Source of the DNA: Gliomastix tumulicola
Lineage: Eukaryota; Ascomycota; Sordariomycetes; Hypocreales; Bionectriaceae
NCBI GenBank assembly: GCA_001599755.1
Contig: BCHX01000001.1
Span: forward strand, 1,488,001-1,552,000
DNA: 64,000 bases
Reading direction: 5' to 3'
Part shown: piece by piece, positions 21,849 through 33,547 of the stretch
Layout of the letters: the number at the start of each line of letters is the position of its first letter
Numbering within the stretch: the stretch's first letter is position 1
Position numbers and translations under genes: made by a program
Notes under the pieces: model-generated
Database searches by the model: none
What the model was told of the DNA's origin: nothing
The model's input: the letters and a program-made list of their open reading frames with translations, nothing else

Positions 21849-24800
21849 TCAGGACGAGGGTGAAGACTCTCCTGAGTCTCGGTCTGGATTTGGTGACTGG
21901 GCCTCATTGGAGCTTTGGTCGCCTTGGTCACGAGGCTGACTCGTAAGTCGCAGCTTCTCGTCCAATAGAGTGATGAGCCTTTCCGAGTACTCGTCTAGTA
22001 AGCCACTGAGCACGGTCTCGTTCATTGCCTTGCTCCTGATGGCCCTTTCCCCCAGCGCCGCGGCAGTCAAACGAAGCTCCTGATCTAGTTCCGTGAGAAC
22101 CTCAGCGCTGATGGGTTCCGCCGAGGACAATTTCTTCCTGTATGCCCGCAATGTTCTGCATGCCTGCTCGGTTGACATGTTCAGAGTCCCGAATCCCCGT
22201 AGATTCGGGTTCGATGACTTTTTGCGAGCCGAAACGCCCAGTGCTGGGAGAGACGGTCGCCTAGTAACCTTGCCCCTGGGACTAGAAGGGGGGCTATAGG
22301 CTCGACTGTCCCCCGAGGGTCGTCTTGAAGGTGTATCCTCTGCAATGGGGCCATTAGGACTTGCCTGGAGGGCCGTCGTCGGGGTCTTCAAAGCTGCACT
22401 TAGTGTTGTACGTGAGGTTCGGCGTCTCAAGGTTCGTGGAGGAGATGTCTGCCGACTTGAAGGAGAAGGTCGCTGAAATTCGGCAAGTTCGGCTTTGGAG
22501 AGTACTCTTCTCAACGTTGGTCGAGTTGTAGGGGTTCCATCCTTGGCTGGCGAAGGGTCCCGACTCATGGACCGAGGAGAAGGGTCATTCAAATCCAAAG
22601 CCCAAATCATCGTTGTCCCATCAGATCCAACACTGACCACCTTCCTGCTGCCATCATCATCTTCTAGGAGGCAGACGCCTGTGATGGATTCGGTGTGGCC
22701 CCATTCACGCTCTAGGAAACTCCCAGAGTTAGCGTCATAGAGACGGATGGACTTGTCGGTGTTAGATGTTCCCAGCAGGAAGTCTTGGTCCTTTGGCACC
22801 CAGTTACCAATAGACAGAGAGTCCAGAATGGCAGAGTCAGAGCCGCCTTCGTCTATACATTTGAAGCAGTTGATCTGTCGACTCGTCTCAATGTCGAATT
22901 GAGAGATCGACCGATCCAACATGGACACAAAAACTGTTCTACCATCCAAAGCCATCGTCATGGATGTGGGCGACGCCTTCAGCGTAATAACTCTCGTGGG
23001 GATGGCCGCGATGGCATCAGGCTCATCTTCCTTCGAGAGAATTTCGTGCACCTGCATGGTGCGATCCATTGAACAAGCCAAGATTCGGTCGTCAGATGGG
23101 ATCAGGACCTGAACGACCTTGGCGTTGAACTCGATAGTTTGAAAGTGCTCAAAAACTCCCTGGGAGTTGCGGTGAAATAGCTGCGTGGTTCGGTCACGGC
23201 CACAAGAGGCCATGACGAACTTCGAATCGTCTTCGTAAAGACTGATGCAAATGCAGTCCGCAGAGTGAGCCTTAGTGTCCAAGAGACAGTCGCCGCTGTT
23301 TGTGTCTGTAACTTTCAAGACACCTTGGCGATCGGCCGTCACCAGGTATTTGCCATATTTTGAGACGCGGGCACAGGTGAGCTGGTTCACCGGGCCATAG
23401 TCTGGATCCGGTGCCGACATATCGATGGGCACATCCATAGATAGCTTTATCCGGCCCTCCAGATCCCAAAATGAGACTGTCCCTGCGACGGACCACGTGT
23501 AGAATGAAGCATCCATGTGGTTTGGCTTAGGAAGTGACTGTATGCCAACAATTGTCTCTCCATGGCCAGGTATGGGAACATGAGTGCCGTCAACAGCCTT
23601 GTTACCAGGCACATGATCAGCACTCCAAATGTTAATAGAACGTCCTCCATCGATAGTGACCAGTCTGTCAGCCAGGAAGCCCATTGCGATAACACCGTCC
23701 GATGTCTGAGTTGTCGTCACGATAGTCGATTCTTGGGCATTCATGACACCCTCAAAGTTAAGGGTTACAAACTGGCCCTCTTTGCCGCCAACATAGACGG
23801 CATTTCCACGAATAGTGATGGATGAGATTTCGAATGCCAGATTCAGCACCCTAAGCAGTTTCATCTGCTTATCGTCGTCATCAAAAATGCAAATATCGCC
23901 GGCTTCGGTGCACAAAATGATGCTCTTTCCCTTCACAGCAGCGCAAGTGAAGGTTGCATCAATCAGGCCGCCCAGTAAGACATTACGCCCCGGTAATGTC
24001 TTCTGGCTAGGCGGCGCATAGATAGAATCGTTGAGAAACTTGAGTTTGGTGGGGGACGTCGACTGTGCCTCTTCAATCTTCCACATCTTGACATGCCGGA
24101 CGCCAAGTGTGATGAGAGAGTTGCCCAGCCAAATCATGTCTTTGATATAGGATGTGCAGCGGTTCTGCTGGAATAGCCTCGCCGCACCAGTGCGCGGGTC
24201 GATCCTCCAGACGTAAAGGAATCCATCATTCGCGGCGCCGAGTGAGGCGAGCCAACGAGAGTCAGCCGACCAGGCAACGGCCCTGACCCCAAAAGCATGT
24301 TCTGTAATTGATACAAGCGGTGTATCAGATGAGGCATCCTGGAGGTTGAAGATCAAAACTCGAGGGGCATAACCCGTCTCTCCCACTGCCAGATATTTGC
24401 CGTCCCGGCTCAGGGCGAGGCAGGTTGCCGCCTTGATTCGCTCACGGCTCGTCCAGGTTTTCGACGCCCCAGACGGGTCCGCCGCCCAGTCGCCTCCATG
24501 TGGTGAGTCGCGCAGAGCAACTCGGCCCCGGCTATCATTTGCCCTTGGCGTTCCCGTCGGTGTCGTCGGGGTGTTCTGGAAGGTGGCCGCCGTGTAAATA
24601 GGCACAGCTGTAGGTCGGGCGCGGTAGAAGCGCTGCGAGTATTCCTGCCCGTTGATATCTACCACCACCACAGCACCACCAGCTATGTAGGCGAAAGACG
24701 ACTTGACACTGTCGAAGCCTGTTGGCGAAGAGCAGGTGGTTCCTATCACTCTCTTCAAAAGCAACTTCGAGTCATTCTGGATCGCGCGCCCTCGTAAAGG

Positions 24801-24878
24801 AGACCTCGAAGGTCGGGAAAGGTAAGGAGAGTTTGATGGCGTCAACTTCAGCCGATTGTTGGATGGAGTTGCAGCCAT
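21849..24878 (-). CDS. WD40-repeat protein, WDR62/MAPKBP1-like
   Basis: A single exon of 1009 aa. After a short basic N-terminus, residues about 35-740 form two successive WD40 propellers. The opening KRVIGTTCSSPTGFDSV...FAYIAGGAVVVVD and the block LALSRDGKYLAVGETGYAPRVLIFNL match the start of MAPKBP1/WDR62 proteins. Later repeats end in motifs such as VKMWKIEE, INIWSAD, IRLYDAN and TTMIWALDLND. A Ser/Pro/Arg-rich region (about 750-880) and a helical C-terminal segment (CRTLRAYRKKLSSAEP... LLDEYSERLITLLDEKLRL) follow. Metazoan relatives scaffold JNK signalling and work at centrosomes; the fungal role is not established. No introns were found, and the length fits fungal members. Confidence 0.85.
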   Translation of the reverse strand: MAATPSNNRLKLTPSNSPYLSRPSRSPLRGRAIQNDSKLLLKRVIGTTCSSPTGFDSVKSSFAYIAGGAVVVVDINGQEYSQRFYRARPTAVPIYTAATFQNTPTTPTGTPRANDSRGRVALRDSPHGGDWAADPSGASKTWTSRERIKAATCLALSRDGKYLAVGETGYAPRVLIFNLQDASSDTPLVSITEHAFGVRAVAWSADSRWLASLGAANDGFLYVWRIDPRTGAARLFQQNRCTSYIKDMIWLGNSLITLGVRHVKMWKIEEAQSTSPTKLKFLNDSIYAPPSQKTLPGRNVLLGGLIDATFTCAAVKGKSIILCTEAGDICIFDDDDKQMKLLRVLNLAFEISSITIRGNAVYVGGKEGQFVTLNFEGVMNAQESTIVTTTQTSDGVIAMGFLADRLVTIDGGRSINIWSADHVPGNKAVDGTHVPIPGHGETIVGIQSLPKPNHMDASFYTWSVAGTVSFWDLEGRIKLSMDVPIDMSAPDPDYGPVNQLTCARVSKYGKYLVTADRQGVLKVTDTNSGDCLLDTKAHSADCICISLYEDDSKFVMASCGRDRTTQLFHRNSQGVFEHFQTIEFNAKVVQVLIPSDDRILACSMDRTMQVHEILSKEDEPDAIAAIPTRVITLKASPTSMTMALDGRTVFVSMLDRSISQFDIETSRQINCFKCIDEGGSDSAILDSLSIGNWVPKDQDFLLGTSNTDKSIRLYDANSGSFLEREWGHTESITGVCLLEDDDGSRKVVSVGSDGTTMIWALDLNDPSPRSMSRDPSPAKDGTPTTRPTLRRVLSKAELAEFQRPSPSSRQTSPPRTLRRRTSRTTLSAALKTPTTALQASPNGPIAEDTPSRRPSGDSRAYSPPSSPRGKVTRRPSLPALGVSARKKSSNPNLRGFGTLNMSTEQACRTLRAYRKKLSSAEPISAEVLTELDQELRLTAAALGERAIRSKAMNETVLSGLLDEYSERLITLLDEKLRLTSQPRDQGDQSSNEAQSPNPDRDSGESSPSS

Positions 24879-26252
24879 TTCTGGGCCATTGACATGAGGA
24901 AATCCGGTATCGGTTAAGGTCGTTCGGTTCGAGCGGTGTAATCAGGAACTGCAAATGCGAAGGAGCTCGAATAAATGTGAATCGGATGGAATTGGCTTCG
25001 TAGATTGTTGATTAACGAGAGACAACAGGATCTCGCTTGCGGGATCAAGTGTATAAAAGCTGGCCGAGGGGGTTGGGGTCAGCGACAAGCCTATAGTTGG
25101 GGGAGGTGCGCCCCGAGACTTACAGCGACTTGGAAATAAGATAGATAAAAGAGTGTAGGTTGTCGTTGAGATTACACGACCGACATCAGGATGTTCCTGT
25201 GTGCATACTGAGCAATGAGCGACTGCGGAAGGAAGGGAGAGGAAGGGAGCAAGTCAGCGAAGCAAGGTGATCATGGAGAAAATGGCGATGTCTCTGCACT
25301 AGGGTCAGCTCGTGCGGTTGGAGGTTGTTATTCCTGCCCGAGTGTGACTGCCCATTTTTGTTTTCAGCGCGTTTCCGGGGAGTCGCAGGGCTAACCAGGG
25401 CTAGCCAGGGTCTTAGTTCTTAGTGGTGGCCCGCGATAAAACCTGCGGGGCGGATAGCTGAAGCCTGAGTGCAATTGGTGACGGAAGGAACCACCTTGGT
25501 CTGAGCTCCTGCAGCTGCACCGAGACGCTAAGACGAACCTGAGGAAGCTCAGCCAATGGCCAATGGCATCACACGATTCAATCTGTTACTGCGCGGCCTA
25601 CTGGTCTACAACTACCACTACAGAACCCAGTGCTAACTGCAGTAGTAATTGATCCGTCGTCGACTCGCAAACAGCCTTCACCCTCGAAGCCCCCTGACCG
25701 CGTTCGGTAAATCACGAGCACAGCCCTCGAGACCACTCGGAGCTTGGGCCACACGGTTCCTAGCCGCCCGCCGGTCATCACTAGCGTAGTCACCCAACTG
25801 ACAGGAAATGAGGATGCACCACATCCTGGTATATCACCTACCCAGTCGACAAAAGGGGCAGGCCTGGGCACGCATAAGCCGAGACTTTGGCTGCCGGCCA
25901 TTGGTGCAGTGAGCAGCATGTACCTGATTAACGTTGGTGATCACTGCATATCCAGATCCTGATACGAGTATGCAACGCAGGCCAGAGAAGCCCTGGTTCT
26001 CAAGCCATGTACAGATCATTAACCTGGTGATACCTTCTATTAACATACATACTTGACGCCCCGAAATGCCGTGTCTGCTTTTGATATAATCCCACCCATT
26101 GAGAAACTGAAAGTATTCAGGCTATAGCCAACGCCCACTGTATGTGCATAACCCATAGTCTAGACGCCCAGCTAATTATTCAGCACAAAATGCATGTATG
26201 CTACAAATGGTATAAATTGATGTCGTCGTTGAAACAGCAACCACCTTTTGTA
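24879..26252. other. Gene-free region upstream of the WD40 gene
   Basis: About 1.4 kb between the WD40 gene start and the Rgp1 stop, both on the minus strand. A TATAAAAG box lies at 25052-25059 on the plus strand without a plus-strand gene downstream. A short tandem of CAGGGCTAACC/CAGGGCTAGCC lies at about 25387-25410. No coding sequence is supported. Confidence 0.45.
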
Positions 26253-28740
26253 TCACACTGCCAGCCCGTCCACAGCCGCCTCATCACGCTCTAGACGCTC
26301 CAAGCCAGAACCCACGGCACCGTAAACCCGCAATGGCACCGAGACGTCGAAGCTCTCGCATGCCAGGTTCTCAACGGCGGCCAGGACGAGACCTCCTCTT
26401 TCGTCCTTGGATATCTGCTCCAGGAGATGATGCGACGGAGGGGGCTGGTCGCCCTCCGCATCCTCGCCACGAGATGGCACAACAAACTCGACTCTAATCT
26501 TCCAGTCCAGGCTAACCCCGCTGGTGTAGAACTCGGGCGTGGCAGAGGTCGGGATTGTTGGAGTGAAGACTACCCGCCGCGAATAGAGGGTGGTATCGGA
26601 GGAGGTTACATAGACCTTCCTTGACACGCGATGTATGCTGACCTCGGAGCGCACTGCCAATGATGGGTCAACCTTTTCAGATGTTTCCAGTGTCATGTGA
26701 ACAGCATAGCACGGGATCTCCGCGTCGGACAGATCGACGGCCATGGTGACTACCTCGCCTAGCTTATAGAACGGTCGAGTCAACAGGACAACACCAACCC
26801 TGAGCCCGTTACGCGCAATGACAAAGCGATTTTGGCTCTGCTGGCCGTCTGTTGTCATGTTGCTGCGCAGGATGGCGAGGCGGATTGCCTCTCGTGATGT
26901 CATGGCCTCATCTACAGCCGACTGACGGCGCGAGGTGGTCATGACTGAAGGTGAGAGAAGGCCACCGTCGGGCCCATTTCTAGGTCGCGCAACTAACTCA
27001 TCGACATAGTTGAGAAACTCTGTAAATGTTGCAGGCGCGCTCGAGGGGGCTTTGCTTTTGTGTGATTTCAGGCTCTTGGTGCCACTCTTGACCTGAGCCT
27101 CATCCCGCAGGAGGACATAAGGGCTCATCAAGTCATGTCCCAGGATCTCGCCCACGCTGTTGACGCCCCCGAGAACCCTAAACGGTGTCTCAACCGAGCG
27201 CACTTGCTGTTCCTTGACGCCGCCAGCCCTTTGCGTGCCGATGACGAGACTATAAGAAGTCTTCATGACCTTGCCCCTGTGGCTCGGGGGCAGTCCTCTT
27301 GGGAGCCTGAAGGAATACTCAAATGAGCGGCTCTGGCCTGGCGCAAGCTGCAAGTCAACGAAAAGAATCGACTGCGGGGTGCTCAACAATGGGATGGACT
27401 TCGAGTTGGCTGCTCCGCGCATCTCTCTGATGGTGCTGAGTTCACCTCCGCCGAGGAAATCCCCCAGCGAGTTCGAGATATTGCTCCAACCAAAGTTTTT
27501 TAAGAGCCCGCCGTTGTGCTGCTTGGACAACCCCAGCCCGACGACGCCGCCACCTCGACCTCCGACCACCGCCTGCTTCTTGACAGTCTCAAAAGGACCC
27601 AGACTCACAAGCGAGCCGTCAAGGAGAAACGAGCCCTGAATCTGAGCATACCCCATCATCAGAGACTCTGGCGCATGACTGTCTGGCTCCGGCATGATTG
27701 AGCTCCTCCTCAGATGAGACCGCCTTAGCGGCGGTCTCTGCGGAGGGTGATGAACATATTCTGACGCCAGTGTCTCTGACGAGTTGTTGCTCATCGAGTA
27801 AAAGTCCCCGCTGCTTCGCGGCGTACCCTCCACCAGACTCGTACCCGAAAGGATTCGAGCCCCCGTACCAGGTCGCTCTTTCGTCGGAGTCCCTTTTCCT
27901 TCACCAGCAGTTCTCGAGCCAGGGCTCAGATAGTCGGCTTCGGGCGGTTTATCCGGGCTGGGGGATTTCTCGCCTGGCGGAGGCGGGAAAGCTGGGAACC
28001 GGAATTCGGGCATCGGGTTCGGTGAGGTTCGCGGCGATCGACGGGGTCCCCCGGCGCTCCTCGGGGGAGGTATCATGCGGCCGAACCGATCTGGCGGGTA
28101 TGAGGCATTGATTGTAGGCGAGCTGTTCTGTCGAGGCGCAAACGAGGCTAGGAGCCAATCAGTACGAGTCGAGTGTAGCATTGAGCATTGGGCGTCCTGA
28201 CATACCCGAATGAGGTCCTGCAAGGGGAGACGAGTTGGCCCGTGGCAGTATCTGTAAGCTCGTTGCCCTGTTGTGCCCGCGACCGGGTCGTCGTGACTGT
28301 GGTGGCCCATCGTTCTTCGGTTTCGCCTCCTCGATGGTGTTGACAGACCCGATGGAAACAATTGATACCGAACGTTTATGGGCGTGACCCGAGCGGCCGT
28401 CAGCCGCGCTGCCCGATGCTGGCCATTGAACAGATCCGGTGCGACCGTGTGCGCTCGAAGGAGGGCCGCTCAGCGAGAGCGCAGATCTTCGATGTCCCTT
28501 GCTGACGGTGGCTGAGGACGATGTCGACAGGTTGGCGCTCGCCTTGGCGCGGAGATGGAGGGCAGAGGCCAACCTGTGCCTGTCCGACTGGTTGTGCTCC
28601 TGCTCTTGCTTCTGCTTATCGGCATCTGCGGCAATGTTTTTGAAGGTGATGGTGCACCTGACTTCCTCGCCGGCAAAGACAGTCTGGTCGTGCCAATGGA
28701 CGAAGACGCGGATGTTGCTGGGTTCCTCGGACGGGGCCAT
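26253..28740 (-). CDS. rgp1: Rgp1, subunit of the Ric1-Rgp1 guanine-nucleotide exchange complex
   Basis: Exons 28740-28206 and 28147-26253, separated by a 58 bp intron, give 809 aa. The start MAPSEEPSNIRVFVHWHDQ begins the arrestin-like fold of Rgp1 (VFAGEEVRCTITFKNIA). The middle holds the conserved LDGSLVSLGPFETVKKQ segment and RSFEYSFRLPRGLPPSHRGK, and the C-terminal Rgp1 domain includes RPFYKLGEVVTMAVDLSDAE and LDWKIRVEFV. Between them are long Ser/Pro-rich disordered stretches. In yeast, Ric1-Rgp1 activates the Golgi GTPase Ypt6 for retrograde endosome-to-Golgi traffic. Joining the two exons gives a continuous protein (SSPLAGPHSA|SFAPRQ). The frame is open upstream of the chosen ATG but without conserved sequence. 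Confidence 0.88.
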
Positions 28741-29581
28741 GTTGAAGGAGGGAGGGGGAGGATGATCCCTCAGCGAGGGTCGGCAGCTGGATTGCGACGC
28801 AGGGCAGACCGATGCAGCATCTCCGTTCGTCCTAAGTCGCAATCTGGGGTTGGTGTGGATTGGGATGTCAATGGCAGTCGATGATGATGGGAGAAAGGAG
28901 AAGCTGGCGACGCTGGAGGTCGGGTCCACGGACCAATCAGGCTTAGACCTGGGGTTTCCAACGTCAAAGGTACCGGGTACTCGAGATAGCAAGACACATG
29001 GCGCTTGGACGGGGTAGCGGGACATGACATGCCCCAGAACCTCTTACTCAAGCTTCTTTCCCAAGTCAACCCTTCCCGCCGACCAGCGAAGAATGGTTCC
29101 GAGCTATCTACGATGATAGACATCCCAATTTGTAAAATTAGAACGAAGTACCGGAGACATTGCTGTATGAATTTAGAGTGCCAAGGCAAAAGTCAGATTT
29201 CTCCGTTCGATGCCAACCTCCAATGTGCCTGACTACTAGGTAGAGTTGCAGCTGCGTTCCAGATCTCTTCCACCAACAAGGGCGGATGGAGAACTGATCA
29301 ACTCTTTACGATAAGGCAGGTAACCACACACCGGAAGACTGGGTCTAGACAGACGCACCCACAGAAGCCCCGAAGCCTTCCGCAAGAGAGTCTCAGGTTG
29401 TAGATTTTACTCTCTCTATAGGGTAGCTTCACAGGCAGCTCAGTGAACCTCGCGCTACCCCGCAACCACATCTTCCCGATCAAATGAACCGACGGGTGGC
29501 CTCAAGAGCGACTCTCCCTCGCAGCACTATTGCTAAATATCCCGAGCCTCGAAACTCGGATCTTTCATAGTGAGCCAGAGA

Positions 29582-29603
29582 TCGGCGATTGAACTATCGC
29601 CGA
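29582..29603. repeat. Inverted repeat TCGGCGAT-6-ATCGCCGA
   Basis: Two perfect 8-base arms, 29582-29589 and 29596-29603, flank a six-base loop. ATCGCCGA recurs directly at 29641-29648. It could be a dyad operator for a dimeric regulator or a hairpin. Confidence 0.8.
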
Positions 29604-31013
29604 AAAATAATTACTCATAGTCTTGGGGGCAAATCGCTTTATCGCCGAAATCACTCCTCAGTCCTGGTCGGACTTATAGACCCTGGCCACCCAGCAAGCG
29701 TCCCATGCGGGGTATTTTGCTAATAGACCCCGAGACGCCAGTTCGGCTACGACAGAAGTTTCTCGCTGCGAATCTCGCTGCGACACGTCGGGACTAAAGG
29801 AAAGCGAGCTAGGACAAGCGGCTGCCAAGCTGGCCCGTCCTAGACTGCGATATCGCGACACCCAAACTCGAGGGGTCGCTGGTGGGTACTTCTTTCGCTG
29901 TCCTTTGAGCCGAAGCGGGGCAGGTTCAGAGCTTCGGGTTGTACGAGCAAGGCCCATCGTCCTCTTAAGTAATTACACCGATTCTGGCCATGATTTGTGA
30001 TCAATATGGGCGAATATAATCCTGAGCCGGGAAATAGGCTCTCCGTGCCCCGTGGCAAGGGTGGCAGTTGTGGGAAAAGGGCGTGGCAGAGTCGTGAAAA
30101 ACGTGCCTAGGCACTGGCTCGATCCCGGTACGTCATAAATGAGGGGAAATAGAATGGCATGTCCTCGTGTCTCATGTCCGCTTTCCAACTGCCACCGCAG
30201 CCCCCGGCGAGATGCCTAGGTATAGAGTCTAGAATCGAGTAAGACGACGGAGCCCCGGAGCAAAGGGTTTTAGGTTTGCCTGCCCACGGGGAGAGGGAAG
30301 TCTGGCCTGATGTCTCCAGGCTGTGCTCTGCTAATGGGGCTAAGGAGCGGTTCCGACACGCCTCAGAAGGGGCAGGCATCGTATGATACGCTCAAATAGT
30401 GCCTGCTCCAGGCAAGAGAGTCTGGCCTGACCGGCAGCCTGCCGTATTAAGCCGGGGCCTCCCTGGCCGAAACGAGGTATGGACGCGTGCATGCCCACGC
30501 GCCCCCAGACGGGGACTGCAGCAGGACCTCGATGCGGGAACCTGGGGTGACTCGAATCGAGCCATCCGAGCCCTGCAATGGATGAGCGGATGATTCTAGA
30601 CTGCTGATTGAAATAAACCCTCACCCCCCGTCTTTGTCCCGAGTCTTTCTCCCGAGCATCGAGGTCAGCAGAGCAGCAATGGCAGCCCGGATATTCATCG
30701 ATCAGCACGGAGTACCGGCAGGGTTCCGTCCCTCCGTCGTGTGGGGGGGAAGGACACTCGAGGGAGGGTCGCAGGTGGCCAAAACCAATGCGCCTCTACG
30801 GCCTCTCGAGACACTTGTAGCGTAATGGAAGGCGAGCTAGCTGCCTCGCTCGCAGAAACCCCGCTTCTACGGAGGTTACTAGTCGTTGAATGGAGTTCGA
30901 GGGGGCGTTGGGGCACGCCCGCCCTCGTTTCCCTCTTTGAAATCATCGTGACGCCGCCCACCTTCCCTCCGCTAGCCGAGTCGGTAGCTCTTTCCCTGGC
31001 TTGTATAAGGAGC

Positions 31014-31019
31014 TCGCCC
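31014..31019 (+). promoter_or_regulatory. TATA-like box of the ALDH gene
   Basis: TATAAG lies 146 bp before the ALDH start codon and is followed by a C/T-rich leader, a usual layout for a highly expressed fungal gene. Confidence 0.45.
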
Positions 31020-31159
31020 CCTCCCCTTCTGCCACAGCTCCCAGATTCATTCCATTCCATTCTATACCCTCTCGCCTTTTCTCACCTACCCTCCTCCATC
31101 GTCTTCGACTTGTTTGCACAGAGTTTACTTCCCCAATCGAGATAAACAGAAGCGACATC

Positions 31160-32847
31160 ATGACTCTCTCCGTCGAGCTCACCACGCCAGTTACTGGCAA
31201 GTACACACAGCCCACCGGCCTGTAAGTGTTTGCACGCTCCACGACCGTCCCTCTGAGCTCTGGGCTGACCACTGTTCTCTCGCGCACAGGTTCATCAACA
31301 ACGAATGGGTCGAGGGAGTCGACAAGAAGAAGTTCGAGGTCATCAACCCCTCCACCGAGGAGGTCATCACCTCCGTCAGCGAGGCCACCGAGAAGGATGT
31401 CGACCTAGCTGTCGCCGCGGCCCGCAAGGCCTTCAACACCACATGGCGCGAGACGACCCCCAACACCCGCAGCAAGCTGATGCTCAAGCTTGCCGACCTC
31501 GCCGAGGCCAACCTCGACCTCCTCGCTGCTGTCGAGTCTCTCGACAACGGCAAGTCCATCACCATGGCTCGCGGTGACGTCGGTGCCGTCGTTGCCTGCC
31601 TCCGCTACTATGGTGGATGGGCCGACAAGATCACTGGCAAGACCATCGACATTGCCCCCGACATGTTCCACTACACCCGCCCTGAGCCCGTATGTGCACC
31701 CCCTGAGAAGCATTGTCCCGGGCATTTTACTGACCTGAAGCGATAGATCGGAGTGTGCGGTCAGATCATCCCCTGGAACTTCCCTCTTCTCATGCTGGCA
31801 TGGAAGATCGGCCCCGCCCTGGCCACTGGTAACACCATCATCATGAAGACCGCTGAGCAGACTCCCCTCTCTGCCCTCGTCTTCACCAACTTGGTCAAGG
31901 AGGCCGGCTTCCCCGCCGGTGTCTTCAACCTGCTCAGCGGTTTCGGCAAGGTTGCTGGTGCCGCCATCTCCTCCCACATGGACATCGACAAGGTCGCTTT
32001 CACCGGTTCTACCGTTGTCGGTCGCCAGATCATGAAGTCTGCTGCTGCCTCCAACCTGAAGAAGGTCACCCTCGAGCTCGGTGGCAAGTCCCCCAACATC
32101 GTCTTCAGCGACGCCGATATCGAGCAGACCATCTCGTGGGTTAACTTCGGCATCTACTACAACCACGGCCAGTGCTGCTGCGCCGGCACCCGTATCTTCG
32201 TCCACGAGGATATCTATGACAAGTTCCTCGAGGCCTTCAAGAAGCGTGCTCTCGCCAACAAGGTCGGCGACCCGTTCAAGGACGAGACCTTCCAGGGCCC
32301 CCAGGTCAGCCAGCTCCAGTACGACCGAATCATGGGCTACATCAAGACTGGTAAGGAGGAGGGTGCCACGGTCGAGATTGGTGGCGAGCGCCATGGCGAC
32401 AAGGGCTACTTCATCCAGCCCACCATCTTCAGCAACGTCCGTAACGACATGAAGATCATGCAGGAGGAGATCTTCGGCCCTGTCTGCGCCATCTCCAAGT
32501 TCAAGGATGAGGAGGAGGTCATCAAGCTCGGCAACGACACCAACTACGGCCTTGCCGCTGCTGTCCACACCACGGACCTCAACACTGCCATCCGTGTCAG
32601 CAACGCCCTCAAGGCCGGTACCGTCTGGGTCAACTGCTACAACATGCTCAAGTATGTACCACAGTCTTTCCCACTAACACATCTCCCCTTAGCCAGATCA
32701 TATGCTGACAAACTTACCAACAGCCACCAGCTGCCGTTCGGCGGTTTCAAGGAGAGCGGTATCGGGCGCGAGCTCGGCGAGGCTGCCCTTGCCAACTACA
32801 CGGAGAGCAAGTCCGTTGCTATCCGTCTGGGTGGCGCATTGTTCTAA
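31160..32847 (+). CDS. aldA: NAD(P)-dependent aldehyde dehydrogenase (cytosolic AldA type)
   Basis: Exons 31160-31221, 31290-31689, 31747-32651 and 32724-32847 give 496 aa, the normal family length. It oxidises acetaldehyde and other aldehydes to acids, linking ethanol use to acetate and acetyl-CoA. Visible: the IPWNFPLLM cofactor-binding block, FTGSTVVGRQI, general base Glu264 in ELGGKS, catalytic Cys298 as the middle cysteine of GQCCCAGTR, EEIFGPV, and the C-terminal PFGGFKESGIGRELGE. No mitochondrial presequence is evident: the start MTLSVELTTPVTG is short, so a cytosolic location is inferred. Codon use is strongly biased to C-ending codons, as in highly expressed fungal genes. The symbol follows Aspergillus usage. 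The last intron splits the Asn codon in NMLN|HQLPFGG. Confidence 0.95.
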
Positions 32848-33547
32848 GCTTTTGACGTTTACTTGAGTACATTGCCCCTAGGGAGTCGGATTTTGTCGCA
32901 TAATCACCATGAGTGCACGGCTGCGAATCTTGGATTGACCAGAGTTCGGAAACCCAACAGCTCGCAGTTGTCTGACTGCCGGAAAGGAGCTGCTATTATC
33001 AGGGTGTTGTTTGAGACTCTCCAAGGGTGGATGGAAATTGTCCGAATTGACTTTGTAAATATGATGATCGGAAACACGTCACGAAGAACAATAAAAAGAA
33101 GAAAAAAAAATGATCATAAAGAGAAGATTCCCTATGAATTTGAAGTGTGACGACATGGCGTTCAGAGCTGAATTGTAGACCCGAGAGGCCACGGATTGTT
33201 GGTGGGAGGAATAAATTAAAGAGATCGACAAGACTGAAACGACATGATTTTCCCAAGAAAAAGCACAAAATGAAAACTGTGCCATGATCGACGTGTTTGT
33301 GTCTGCTTATTCGTCTTCTGCTGGCTCTTTGCTTGGCGGTTCAGGGATGTGACGTTGATCTTTTATCGATAAGACCACTAAAGGAAAATCGCCAGCCTCG
33401 AAGCTCGAAGCTTGTCGAGCCACTCTCCTCCATCACCATTGCACCTTGCACAAGCGCTAACCTATCCCCTAATCGCTGCCTCGCGCGCGCGATGCGACAC
33501 CGCTCCCACCTCTCCTCTGCGATTCTCTAACCAAATCTGCCGTCACC
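32848..33547. other. Intergenic region between the ALDH gene and cwc27
   Basis: About 700 bp. The left part is A-rich (33090-33120) and probably the ALDH 3' region. TTATCGATAAG at 33363-33373, whose first ten bases are a perfect palindrome, lies 175 bp before the cwc27 start. No gene is seen. Confidence 0.5.

Larger units (their letters stand above)
28741..31159. other. Long gene-free region between rgp1 and the ALDH gene
   Basis: About 2.4 kb between divergent starts, the longest gene-free stretch here. It contains a perfect inverted repeat at 29582-29603, a second copy of its right arm at 29641-29648, CGATAAG at 29309-29315, and a TATAAG box at 31014-31019 followed by a pyrimidine-rich leader (31020-31140) ahead of the ALDH start. 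Short open frames have no protein character. No tRNA fold was recognised. Confidence 0.5.

Noticed and set aside
25387..25410. Tandem CAGGGCTAACC/CAGGGCTAGCC
   Set aside because: Only two imperfect copies. It does not match the usual TTAGGG telomere repeat or a transposon end.
30541..30565. GACTCGAATCG resembling a tRNA T-loop
   Set aside because: It lacks the GGTTC core, and I could find no matching acceptor stem, D-loop or anticodon arm around it.
31405..32568. 387-codon minus-strand open frame opposite the ALDH gene
   Set aside because: Leu/Asp/Val-rich shadow caused by biased codons of the sense gene. It crosses an ALDH intron and has no motif.
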